Of a stretch of 5,197 nt of DNA, positions 1-5,197 are shown in pieces (positions within the stretch are counted from its first letter, which is position 1; each line of letters begins with the position of its first letter). The notes beneath the pieces were generated by a model. That model ran no database searches. It was not told where the DNA came from and worked only from the letters and a program-made list of their open reading frames with translations. A program made the position numbers and the translations under genes. Origin of the DNA: an uncultured Clostridia bacterium. GTDB taxonomy: Bacteria > Bacillota > Clostridia > Oscillospirales > Acutalibacteraceae. Location: assembly GCA_947165615.1 (NCBI GenBank), contig CAMVBD010000133.1:1-5197 (forward strand), in the 5' to 3' direction.

Positions 1-1
1 C

Positions 2-2272
2 GCAAACTTCGTCAAGATCGACCTGTCCGACGGCTCCACCGAGATCCTCGGCGCCGCAGCCGGCACGCACTACGGCGGCGGCAGAAGCGACGACGTCATC
101 ATCGGCTTCCAGTCCGACGGCAACATCATCGAGACCGACATCTATGACGACGGCTACGACTCCTACATCCTCGGCTCCTTCGGCACGACGTCCTACAACT
201 CCCGCGACGGCGCGCACATCCCGGACGTCTCCTATACCTTCCCCTTCAGCATCGACGTCAACCTTGACGGCGCGACCGATGAAGCGGACGTCGACGCCAT
301 CCTCGCCTACGTTTCCGGCAAAAACGACGGCGCTGCCTACGACCTTACCGCCGCCGACCTCGACGCGGATGGAGCCGTCACCTCGCGCGACGCCTACGTC
401 CTGCTCCAGAAGCTCGCCGAAGGGCCCACCGCGATCACCGAAGAATATCTCTCCATCTACTTCGCGTCCTCCTATCTGCTCATGTTCACGCCCGACTACA
501 GCATCACCGGCTGGAACCTCTCCGGTTACACCGCCCTTGCGTACGCGGGCACCGATCCCGAGACCGGCAACCACTATTATTACGCCCTCAACTCTTCCGG
601 CCAGCTTGTCACCCTGATGATCGGCGTGGACGAGGAGGAGCCCATCGCCGTGGATGAGGAGACCGGCGAAGAGAGCCTTTCTCTGGTTCTCAGCACCGGC
701 ACCGCCGCCGCCATCTCCGGCCTGTCCACCTCCGCCGGGACCTTCGGCGCGAACTACATGTCCATGTCCGTGCTCGACACCGAGGACTACTACGGTCTTT
801 TGATCGCAAACTCCAACAACCGCCGCATCTACTTTGTCGACCTGACCGCGGACACCCTTTCCGCGACCCTGGTCGCCGGCTTCACGGGCGCGACCAGCCT
901 TACCACTCTCTATAACGACGACTACGATACCTCCGTTGTCTCCATCGCCGCCGCAAAGAACCTCGAGCGCATGAAGGCCGACGTCGCCGCCAGCGGCATC
1001 TCTGTCGGCAAGGCTGAAAAACTCGGACAGATCTCCCGCGCCCCCGCAAACGCTGTCACCGGTACGCTCAACGCCGTTGACGTGACCGTCTCCGACGAAA
1101 ACGTTGCCGAAGTTATCGTGACCGAGGACGAGGCCCTGAACAACGGCGTCTACGCGCTGACCTATGACGTCGATACGATGCGGCTTGAAGACGTGCTCCT
1201 GCCTGCCGCGCACTACAGCGTCAATGAACAGAACGGCAAAGTTATCGTCGCATTTGCGGATCTTGCCCCTGTTGACGCCGGATCTTCCGTCGTTGAATTC
1301 ATCTTTGACGTAACGTCCTGCGACGACGTTGTCGCTTCTCTTGAGATCCTCGAGCAAAACGGCTCCGTCGATCTGGACGAGAGCGAGGACGTCCCGGTGG
1401 ACGGCATCGGACACACGTTCCGGTTCGTCGACTTCACGTGGACCGGCGACGACGAAAACGGCTACACCGCCGCCGTCGCGAACTACGTTTGCGAACATGA
1501 CGAGACCCACACCGCGACCGCCGAAGCGGCGATCTCCGTTGAGACTACGCCCGCGACTTCTGCCGCCGAAGGCAAGATCGTCTACACCGCGACGGTCTCC
1601 GCCGAAGACGCGCCCGACGGCGAAGCGAGAACCGACGAAAAGACCGTCGTGCTCGAAAAACTCGATCCCGATTACGAATTTGTCGGCTTCGAGTGGACCG
1701 AAGACGGTACCGCCGTCGCCGTGTTCGTTGATCACAACAACAACGACGAGCGCATCGAGGTCGAAGCGGACGTCACAAGCGAAGAAACGCCCGCCACCTC
1801 CGCCGCCGAAGGCAAGATCGTCTACACCGCGACCGTTGTCGGCCCCGACGGCGAGGAATACACGGACGAATACACCGTGACCCTCGAGCAGCTCGAGCCC
1901 GACTACGTCTGCGAGTTCGCGTGGAGCGAGGACAATTCCTCCGCCATCGCGATCATCACGGATAAAAACAATCCCGACGCCGAGCCGGTCGTTGTGGACG
2001 CCGAGGTGACCGATGAAGTGACCACGCCCGCGACCTACGAAAAGGACGGCGAACGGACCTACACCGCCACCGTTACCTACGGCGGACGGACCTTTACCGA
2101 TACCAGGACCGAGGCCATCCCGTGCGAGGGCAGCGTTGCCGGCGGCCCCTGCAACTGGTGCGGCGAATACCACAACCCGAAGACCCTGTCCGGCTGGTGG
2201 ACTTCGCTCCTGCATGATATCCTGTATATCATCAACCGCATCTTCCTGTGGTGGTCCCCCATCGCGAAATAA
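2..2272 (+). CDS. C-terminal part of a large secreted multidomain surface protein with dockerin and Ig-like repeats (5' partial)
   Basis: The frame is open from the left edge to TAA at 2270-2272, giving 756 residues; the start, any signal peptide and any catalytic domain lie upstream. Domains in order: propeller-like strands (about 1-84, e.g. FVKIDLSDGSTEILG), a dockerin (85-140), more propeller-like sequence (142-313, e.g. IYFVDLTADTLSATLVAGF), a helical linker (314-347), a cohesin-like beta-sandwich (352-466), three Ig-like repeats (475-706), and a CNWCGEYH motif with an aromatic tail (717-756). The chain is rich in Asp, Glu, Thr and Ala and poor in Lys and Cys, as in exported proteins. No LPxTG motif or SLH domain is seen. 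Similar dockerin/repeat assemblies occur at the C-termini of giant secreted proteins, including subtilase-like ones, in gut Clostridia, so this could be the tail of such an enzyme; that is inference from recalled family patterns. The ATG at 482 is internal, not the start. An intrinsic terminator follows 14 bases after the stop codon. Confidence 0.85.
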   Translation, partial: ANFVKIDLSDGSTEILGAAAGTHYGGGRSDDVIIGFQSDGNIIETDIYDDGYDSYILGSFGTTSYNSRDGAHIPDVSYTFPFSIDVNLDGATDEADVDAILAYVSGKNDGAAYDLTAADLDADGAVTSRDAYVLLQKLAEGPTAITEEYLSIYFASSYLLMFTPDYSITGWNLSGYTALAYAGTDPETGNHYYYALNSSGQLVTLMIGVDEEEPIAVDEETGEESLSLVLSTGTAAAISGLSTSAGTFGANYMSMSVLDTEDYYGLLIANSNNRRIYFVDLTADTLSATLVAGFTGATSLTTLYNDDYDTSVVSIAAAKNLERMKADVAASGISVGKAEKLGQISRAPANAVTGTLNAVDVTVSDENVAEVIVTEDEALNNGVYALTYDVDTMRLEDVLLPAAHYSVNEQNGKVIVAFADLAPVDAGSSVVEFIFDVTSCDDVVASLEILEQNGSVDLDESEDVPVDGIGHTFRFVDFTWTGDDENGYTAAVANYVCEHDETHTATAEAAISVETTPATSAAEGKIVYTATVSAEDAPDGEARTDEKTVVLEKLDPDYEFVGFEWTEDGTAVAVFVDHNNNDERIEVEADVTSEETPATSAAEGKIVYTATVVGPDGEEYTDEYTVTLEQLEPDYVCEFAWSEDNSSAIAIITDKNNPDAEPVVVDAEVTDEVTTPATYEKDGERTYTATVTYGGRTFTDTRTEAIPCEGSVAGGPCNWCGEYHNPKTLSGWWTSLLHDILYIINRIFLWWSPIAK
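254..421 (+). other. Dockerin type I-like domain (two Ca2+-binding F-hand loops)
   Basis: Residues 85-140 of the partial protein contain two loops of the form DxNxDGxxxxxD and DxDxDGxxxxxD. Loop 1 has D85, N87, D89, G90 and D96; loop 2 has D119, D121, D123, G124 and D130. Each is followed by a short amphipathic helix (DVDAILAYV and DAYVLLQKL), giving the internal two-fold symmetry of a dockerin. All acidic calcium ligands are present, so the fold should bind two Ca2+ ions. Dockerins usually dock to cohesin domains outside the cell. Here the domain lies between propeller-like segments rather than at a terminus, so its partner and role are open. An EF-hand spacer without cohesin binding is the alternative. 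Confidence 0.85.
1055..1399 (+). other. Cohesin-like / Ig-like beta-sandwich domain
   Basis: Residues about 352-466 show the strand pattern of cohesin/CBM-type beta-sandwiches: GVYALTYDVDTMRLEDV (strand, D-turn, strand), then NGKVIVAFADLAPV, then SSVVEFIFDVT, then VVASLEILEQNGSV. The 'LTYD...L..V', 'V.VAFADL.P' and 'V..F.F.V' blocks are typical of cohesins and of related Ig-like modules in surface proteins of gut Clostridia. It is divergent, and the assignment rests on motif spacing seen by eye. It could equally be a generic structural Ig-like domain without dockerin binding. Confidence 0.5.
1424..2119 (+). repeat. Three tandem Ig-like surface repeats (84, 77 and 71 aa)
   Basis: The copies span 1424-1675, 1676-1906 and 1907-2119 (residues 475-558, 559-635 and 636-706). 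Each opens with an F-x-W-[TS]-[EG]-D block (Trp480, Trp565, Trp641) and runs through an acidic 'EVTxExTPATxxxxGxxxYTATV' core. Each ends with a '[YF]TD[ET]xTxxLExLxPDY'-like strand; in copy 3 the end is degenerate (RTEAIP). Copies 1 and 2 are the closest pair; copy 3 is diverged. Such arrays usually act as stalks that hold a functional domain away from the cell surface. Confidence 0.85.
1547..1837 (+). repeat. 51-nt near-identical direct repeat, copies exactly 240 nt apart
   Basis: Copy A is 1547-1597 and copy B is 1787-1837. They match at 46 of 51 bases, with an uninterrupted identical run of 32 bases (1562-1593 and 1802-1833). Both encode the same 17 residues (TPATSAAEGKIVYTATV), so all five differences are silent. 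The 240-nt spacing is 80 codons, so recombination between the copies would keep the frame and change the number of Ig-like repeats. The interval lies inside the surface-protein gene. Confidence 0.9.
2123..2269 (+). other. C-terminal CxxCGxxH motif plus tryptophan-rich hydrophobic tail
   Basis: After the last repeat comes Cys708, a short Gly-rich linker, then CNWCGEYH (Cys717, Cys720, His724), which could form a small metal site or a disulphide. The final 32 residues include GWWTSLLHDILYIINRIFLWW, a predicted amphipathic-to-hydrophobic helix flanked by Trp pairs (732-733 and 750-751), and end in SPIAK. The segment resembles short 'CxxCGxxH...FFHxILxxFK' tails that I recall ending surface proteins of gut Clostridia. 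It lacks an LPxTG motif, and its single-lysine end is a weak stop-transfer signal. A role in surface retention or membrane association is inference. Confidence 0.6.
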
Positions 2273-2286
2273 GCGTTTCCCTTCCT

Positions 2287-2325
2287 TGCCCCTGCCAACC
2301 GGCGGGGGCATTTTCCTTGCTTTTT
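2287..2325 (+). terminator. Intrinsic (Rho-independent) terminator of the surface-protein gene
   Basis: A 10-bp stem is formed by TGCCCCTGCC (2287-2296) and GGCGGGGGCA (2301-2310), with one G-U wobble and a four-base AACC loop. A T-rich tract follows (2311-2325: TTTT, CCTTGC, TTTTT). It begins 14 bases after the stop at 2272. The reverse strand has no matching T-tract, so it should act only on + strand transcripts. Confidence 0.93.
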
Positions 2326-2345
2326 CGGCGCCCGTGTGGTATAAT
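2317..2345 (+). promoter_or_regulatory. Sigma-A-type promoter of tex with extended -10
   Basis: A perfect TATAAT lies at 2340-2345, preceded by TGG (2337-2339), which makes an extended -10 (TGnTATAAT). Exactly 17 bases upstream is TTGCTT (2317-2322), a weak -35 that shares only TTG with the consensus; the extended -10 probably compensates. Transcription should begin near 2352, leaving a leader of about 20 bases before the tex ATG, too short for a riboswitch. The -35 lies inside the T-tract of the preceding terminator. Confidence 0.85.
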
Positions 2346-2361
2346 AAACCGACTACGCACC

Positions 2362-2366
2362 GGAGG
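2362..2366 (+). promoter_or_regulatory. Ribosome binding site of tex
   Basis: GGAGG ends 6 bases before the ATG at 2373. It fixes that ATG as the start. The frame is open further upstream, back to an ATG at 2136, but that start would have to be translated through the terminator and promoter and would overlap the previous gene. Confidence 0.92.
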
Positions 2367-2372
2367 CGCAAA

Positions 2373-4517
2373 ATGGACATCGTAAAGACCCTTTCCACCG
2401 AATTCGGCGTACGCGAGACGTACGTTTCCAATATCATCAGCCTTTTGAACGAGGGCTGCACCGTCCCCTTTATCGCCCGCTACCGCAAGGAGATGCACGG
2501 CACGACGGACGATCAGACCATCCGGGATCTTGCCGAACGGCTCGGCTATCTGCGAAATCTTGAAGAAAAAAAGGCGGACGTCCTTTCGACCGTCGAGGCG
2601 CTCGGCAAACTGACCCCGGACCTCCGGCGGCAGATCGAGGACGCGCCGACCCTTGCCGTTCTCGAAGACCTCTATCGCCCCTACCGTCCCAAACGCCGCA
2701 CCCGCGCCACCGTCGCAAAAGAGCGCGGGCTTGAGCCTCTGGCCGAGGCCGTTTTGCGGCAGGACCTGTCCGACGCCGCGCTTCAAGAGTTAGCGCTCAC
2801 GTTTGTCGATCCCGAAAAGGAGGTCCCGGACGTCGAGACAGCGCTGTCCGGCGCGTCCGACATCATCGCCGAGGACGTGTCCGACTCGCCCCTTGTGCGG
2901 CAGGACCTGAAAAAAGACGTTGAAAAGACCGGCTGCCTCGTCTGTACCGCAAAAACGGAGGCGGATACGGTCTACGCCATGTATTACGATTACAAAGAGG
3001 CCGTCAAAAGCATGCCGTCCCACCGCATCCTCGCCGTCAACCGCGGCGAAAAGGAAGACGTGCTGCGCGTGCGGATAGACGCCGACCGCGAGACCGAACT
3101 GGCTCTCATCACCCGCCGGTACGTAAAGGGCAGGGGCGCGTGCTCCCGTCTTGTCGAGGCGGCGTGCGTGGACGGGTACGACCGGCTGCTGTTTCCGAGC
3201 CTTGAGCGCGAGGTGCGCGCCGCTCTGACCGAAAAAGCCGAAAAGCAGGCCATCAAAATGTTCGGGCAAAACCTAAAGCCCCTGCTTCTGACCCCGCCCG
3301 TCAAGGGCAAAACCGTGCTGGCGGTCGACCCCGCCTACCGCACCGGCTGTAAACTGGCGGTCGTGGACCCGAACGGTAAAGCGCTCGACACCGGCGTCAT
3401 TTACCCGACACCCCCGCAGAACAAAAAAGAGGAGGCCGCCGCCAAAATGCGGGCGCTGATCGAAAAGCACCGCGTCGACTGCATTTCCATCGGCAACGGA
3501 ACCGCGTCCAAGGAGGCGGAGCTCTTCGTCGCCGAGACCATCCGGCCCTATGCCGGCAGGGTGACCTACGCCGTCGTCAACGAAGCGGGCGCCTCGGTCT
3601 ATTCCGCGTCCAAACTCGGCGCGGCGGAGTTTCCGCAGTTTGACGTCTCCCTTCGCTCTGCCGTCTCCATTGCCAGACGCCTGCAGGACCCGCTGTCGGA
3701 ACTCGTCAAAATCGACCCGCGCTCCATCGGCGTCGGGCAGTACCAGCACGACCTGCCGCAAAAGGAACTGGCAGAATCCCTCAAAAACGTGGTGGAGGAC
3801 TGCGTCAACGCCGTCGGTGTGGACCTCAATACCGCCTCGCCCTCCGTTTTGCAGTACGTTTCGGGCGTCTCGTCCGCCGTTTCGCAGAACATCGTCTCCT
3901 ACCGGGACGAGCACGGCGCGTTTTCGTCCCGCGGCGAACTCAAAAAGGTCAAGGGCCTCGGCCCCAAAGCCTTCGAGCAGTGTGCGGGCTTTCTGCGCAT
4001 CCCGGGCGGCTTAGACGAACTCGACAACACCGGCGTCCATCCCGAATCCTACGCCGCCGCAAAGGCGCTCCTAAAGCTCGTCGGCGCCGACGAAAGCCGG
4101 CTCGGCGCGGGGCTGCCGGACCTTCAAAAACAGGTGGACGCCCTTGGGCGCGAAAAGGTCGCCGCCGCCGTCGGCGTGGGGCTTCCGACGCTGGACGACA
4201 TTGTGCGGGAACTCACCAAGCCCGGGCGCGACATCCGGGACAGCCTGCCAAAGCCCATCCTGCGCGCAGACGTGCTGTCCCTCGAGGACCTCGTCCCCGG
4301 CATGTCCCTCAAGGGGACCGTTCGCAACGTCATCGACTTCGGCGCCTTTGTCGATATCGGCGTCCATCAGGACGGCCTTGTGCACGTCTCCGAAATGAGC
4401 GAGCGGTACATTAAGCACCCGTCCGAGGTCGTCAAGGTCGGCGACGTCGTCACGGTGCGCGTATTGTCTGTCGACGTAAAAAAGAAGCGCATCGCCCTGA
4501 CGATGCGCAAGATCTGA
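2373..4517 (+). CDS. tex: Tex, RNA-binding transcription accessory protein (YqgF/HhH/S1)
   Basis: The protein has 714 aa, close to the usual Firmicutes Tex length (about 720), and appears complete. The N-terminal helical Tex domain is clear (VPFIARYRKEMHGTTDDQTI at 31-50; VLEDLYRPYRPKRRTRATVA at 96-115). The YqgF/RNase H-like domain spans about 314-440, with VLAVDPAYRTGCKLAVVD, SIGNGTASKEAE (372-383) and VNEAGASVYSAS (402-413). The family motif DPRSIGVGQYQHDLPQKEL is at 448-466. Tandem helix-hairpin-helix units follow (about 485-543: LNTASPSVLQYVSGVS; LKKVKGLGPKAFEQCAGFLRI). The C-terminal S1 domain (642-714) has GTVRNVIDFGAFVDIG and DGLVHVSEMS. Known for the family: Tex is a cytoplasmic nucleic-acid-binding factor associated with the transcription machinery and needed for toxin or virulence gene expression in some pathogens; nuclease activity of the YqgF domain is not established to my knowledge. 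The gene has its own promoter and probably shares a transcript with the reductase gene 39 bases downstream. Confidence 0.97.
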   Translation: MDIVKTLSTEFGVRETYVSNIISLLNEGCTVPFIARYRKEMHGTTDDQTIRDLAERLGYLRNLEEKKADVLSTVEALGKLTPDLRRQIEDAPTLAVLEDLYRPYRPKRRTRATVAKERGLEPLAEAVLRQDLSDAALQELALTFVDPEKEVPDVETALSGASDIIAEDVSDSPLVRQDLKKDVEKTGCLVCTAKTEADTVYAMYYDYKEAVKSMPSHRILAVNRGEKEDVLRVRIDADRETELALITRRYVKGRGACSRLVEAACVDGYDRLLFPSLEREVRAALTEKAEKQAIKMFGQNLKPLLLTPPVKGKTVLAVDPAYRTGCKLAVVDPNGKALDTGVIYPTPPQNKKEEAAAKMRALIEKHRVDCISIGNGTASKEAELFVAETIRPYAGRVTYAVVNEAGASVYSASKLGAAEFPQFDVSLRSAVSIARRLQDPLSELVKIDPRSIGVGQYQHDLPQKELAESLKNVVEDCVNAVGVDLNTASPSVLQYVSGVSSAVSQNIVSYRDEHGAFSSRGELKKVKGLGPKAFEQCAGFLRIPGGLDELDNTGVHPESYAAAKALLKLVGADESRLGAGLPDLQKQVDALGREKVAAAVGVGLPTLDDIVRELTKPGRDIRDSLPKPILRADVLSLEDLVPGMSLKGTVRNVIDFGAFVDIGVHQDGLVHVSEMSERYIKHPSEVVKVGDVVTVRVLSVDVKKKRIALTMRKI
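4487..4508 (+). other. Perfect 8-bp stem-loop at the 3' end of tex, next to an A AAA AAG heptamer
   Basis: GCGCATCG (4487-4494) and CGATGCGC (4501-4508) are perfect reverse complements around a six-base loop. Two bases upstream is AAAAAAG (4478-4484), read in phase as A AAA AAG. No T-tract follows, so it is not an intrinsic terminator. The bases encode the conserved RIALTMR end of the S1 domain, so coding constraint alone may explain it. It could also pause ribosomes or protect the mRNA end. Confidence 0.5.
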
Positions 4518-4556
4518 ATAAAACGCGGTTTTATGCCGCGAGAAAGAGGAACCGCA
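4518..4556 (+). other. Short tex-reductase intergenic spacer
   Basis: The 39-base gap holds a small 5-bp hairpin (CGCGG at 4524-4528 with CCGCG at 4536-4540, seven-base loop). A competing AAAAC/GTTTT pairing shares its left arm. There is no T-tract after either and no convincing promoter, which fits tex and the reductase gene being cotranscribed. Confidence 0.6.
4545..4550 (+). promoter_or_regulatory. Ribosome binding site of the aldo/keto reductase gene
   Basis: AGAGGA ends 6 bases before the ATG at 4557. It supports that start over the in-frame ATGs at residues 18 and 22, which would remove the N-terminal beta-strand (FGFGLMRLP) of the reductase barrel. Confidence 0.85.
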
Positions 4557-5197
4557 ATGAAGAATCCCTTTTTTCCGGAACTCTCCGGCCGCTTCGGCTT
4601 CGGGCTCATGCGCCTGCCGATGAACGGCGACGACGTGGATCTGGAGCAGACCAAGGAAATGGCCGACCGGCTGCTGGCGGCGGGCTTTACCTACTTTGAC
4701 ACCGCCCACGGCTACATCTCGGGCAAAAGCGAAACGGCCTTCCGCGAGGCTGTCGCAAAGCGTTACCCCCGCGACGATTATATTCTTACAAACAAACTTT
4801 CCGGCGGCTTTTTCAAGACCGAGGCGGATATCCTGCCGCTGTTCGAGGAGCAGCTGGAGGCTTCCGGCGTCGAATACTTCGATTTTTACCTGATGCACGC
4901 CCTGTGCGCGGATAATTTGCAGCACTATCTCGACTGCAGGGCTTTCGAGACCGCGTTCGCGCTCAAAAAGGCCGGTAAGATCCGTCACGTCGGCTTTTCC
5001 TTCCACGATACCGCCGAGGTTTTGGACCGCATTCTGACCGAATTTCCGGACTTTGAGGCGGTGCAGCTCCAGCTCAACTACCTCGACTGGGAGGACGAAA
5101 ACGTCCAAAGCCGCAAGTGCTACGAGGTCTGCGTCAGGCACAACAAACCCGTCGTCGTCATGGAGCCCGTCAAGGGCGGCAGCCTTGTCAATATGAT
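4557..5197 (+). CDS. Aldo/keto reductase family oxidoreductase (3' partial)
   Basis: The frame is open from ATG 4557 to the window edge: 213 residues, then two bases of the next codon. It matches the (beta/alpha)8-barrel aldo/keto reductases, which reduce carbonyl groups using NAD(P)H in the cytoplasm. The full catalytic tetrad is visible: Asp48 and Tyr53 in FDTAHGY, Lys80 in LTNKLSG, and His114 in FYLMHAL. Further barrel strands are GKIRHVGFSFHD (140-151), AVQLQLNYLDWED (168-180) and PVVVMEPVKGGSL (198-210). The MRLPMNGDDVD start, the 'SGKSETAFREAV' segment and the 'MEPVKGGSL' block are typical of the COG1453 subgroup. Members run to about 370-390 aa and often end in a ferredoxin-like 4Fe-4S segment; that part would lie outside the window, so its presence is only expected. 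The substrate cannot be read from the sequence. The gene probably shares the tex transcript. Confidence 0.95.
   Translation, partial: MKNPFFPELSGRFGFGLMRLPMNGDDVDLEQTKEMADRLLAAGFTYFDTAHGYISGKSETAFREAVAKRYPRDDYILTNKLSGGFFKTEADILPLFEEQLEASGVEYFDFYLMHALCADNLQHYLDCRAFETAFALKKAGKIRHVGFSFHDTAEVLDRILTEFPDFEAVQLQLNYLDWEDENVQSRKCYEVCVRHNKPVVVMEPVKGGSLVNM

Noticed and set aside
144..617. A Ser/Thr/Pro-rich + strand frame, and a similar one at 1329-1880
   Set aside because: These are out-of-frame readings of the surface-protein gene; the low-complexity composition comes from its GC-rich codons.
1547..1837. Spaced direct repeats considered as a CRISPR array
   Set aside because: There are only two close copies 240 bases apart, both in frame inside a coding sequence and encoding part of a protein repeat.
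482..2272. The ATG at 482 as the true start of the first gene
   Set aside because: The same frame is open back to position 2 and encodes a clear dockerin upstream of 482. No ribosome binding site precedes this ATG.
2136..2372. An upstream 79-residue N-terminal extension of Tex
   Set aside because: It overlaps the end of the surface-protein gene in another frame and crosses its terminator and the tex promoter. The ATG at 2373 has a GGAGG site and begins the normal Tex N-terminus.
2567..2573. A second in-phase A AAA AAG heptamer near the 5' end of tex
   Set aside because: It encodes the Lys-Lys of LEEKKADVL and no strong stem-loop follows. A -1 shift would meet a stop at 2732-2734 and give a short truncated product with no evident use.
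4524..4540. A small hairpin after tex considered as a terminator
   Set aside because: The stem has only 5 bp and is followed by GAGAAAGAGG (the ribosome binding region) rather than a run of T.
4071..5141. A long minus-strand open frame (356 codons) opposite tex and the reductase gene
   Set aside because: It lies opposite two well-recognised genes, matches no family I know, and long antisense frames are expected where third codon positions are nearly all G or C.

Overview
This GC-rich window, with C or G at most third codon positions, looks like chromosomal DNA of a Gram-positive anaerobe, most likely a gut member of the Clostridia (Oscillospiraceae/Ruminococcaceae-like). This rests on three things: a Firmicutes-sized Tex protein, a secreted protein carrying a dockerin and 'TWT...TPAT...YTATV...YTDT' repeats, and a COG1453-type aldo/keto reductase. 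The taxonomic assignment is an inference, because no marker gene is present.

Layout. All three genes are on the + strand and together fill almost the whole window. (1) Positions 2-2272 are the 3' part (756 residues) of a large, acidic, almost certainly secreted multidomain protein whose start lies upstream. In order it has a beta-propeller-like segment, a two-loop dockerin, more propeller-like sequence, a short helical linker, a cohesin-like beta-sandwich, three tandem Ig-like repeats, and a C-terminal CxxCGxxH motif with a tryptophan-rich hydrophobic tail. (2) Positions 2273-2372 hold a strong intrinsic terminator whose T-tract overlaps the -35 region of an extended -10 promoter, followed by a good ribosome binding site. 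(3) Positions 2373-4517 encode a complete Tex transcription accessory protein of 714 aa. (4) After a 39-base gap without a terminator, an aldo/keto reductase starts at 4557 and runs off the right edge with its catalytic tetrad intact.

How the genes relate. The surface-protein gene is closed off by its terminator. tex starts a new transcript from its own promoter and probably carries the reductase gene with it. No functional link between the surface protein and the tex-reductase pair is visible; they look like ordinary neighbours.

I saw no RNA genes, CRISPR array, insertion sequence, attachment site or replication origin. The most interesting part is the architecture of the first gene: a dockerin set inside propeller-like sequence, a cohesin-like fold in the same chain, and an unusual C-terminal Cys/His-plus-aromatic tail that may be a surface-retention module.
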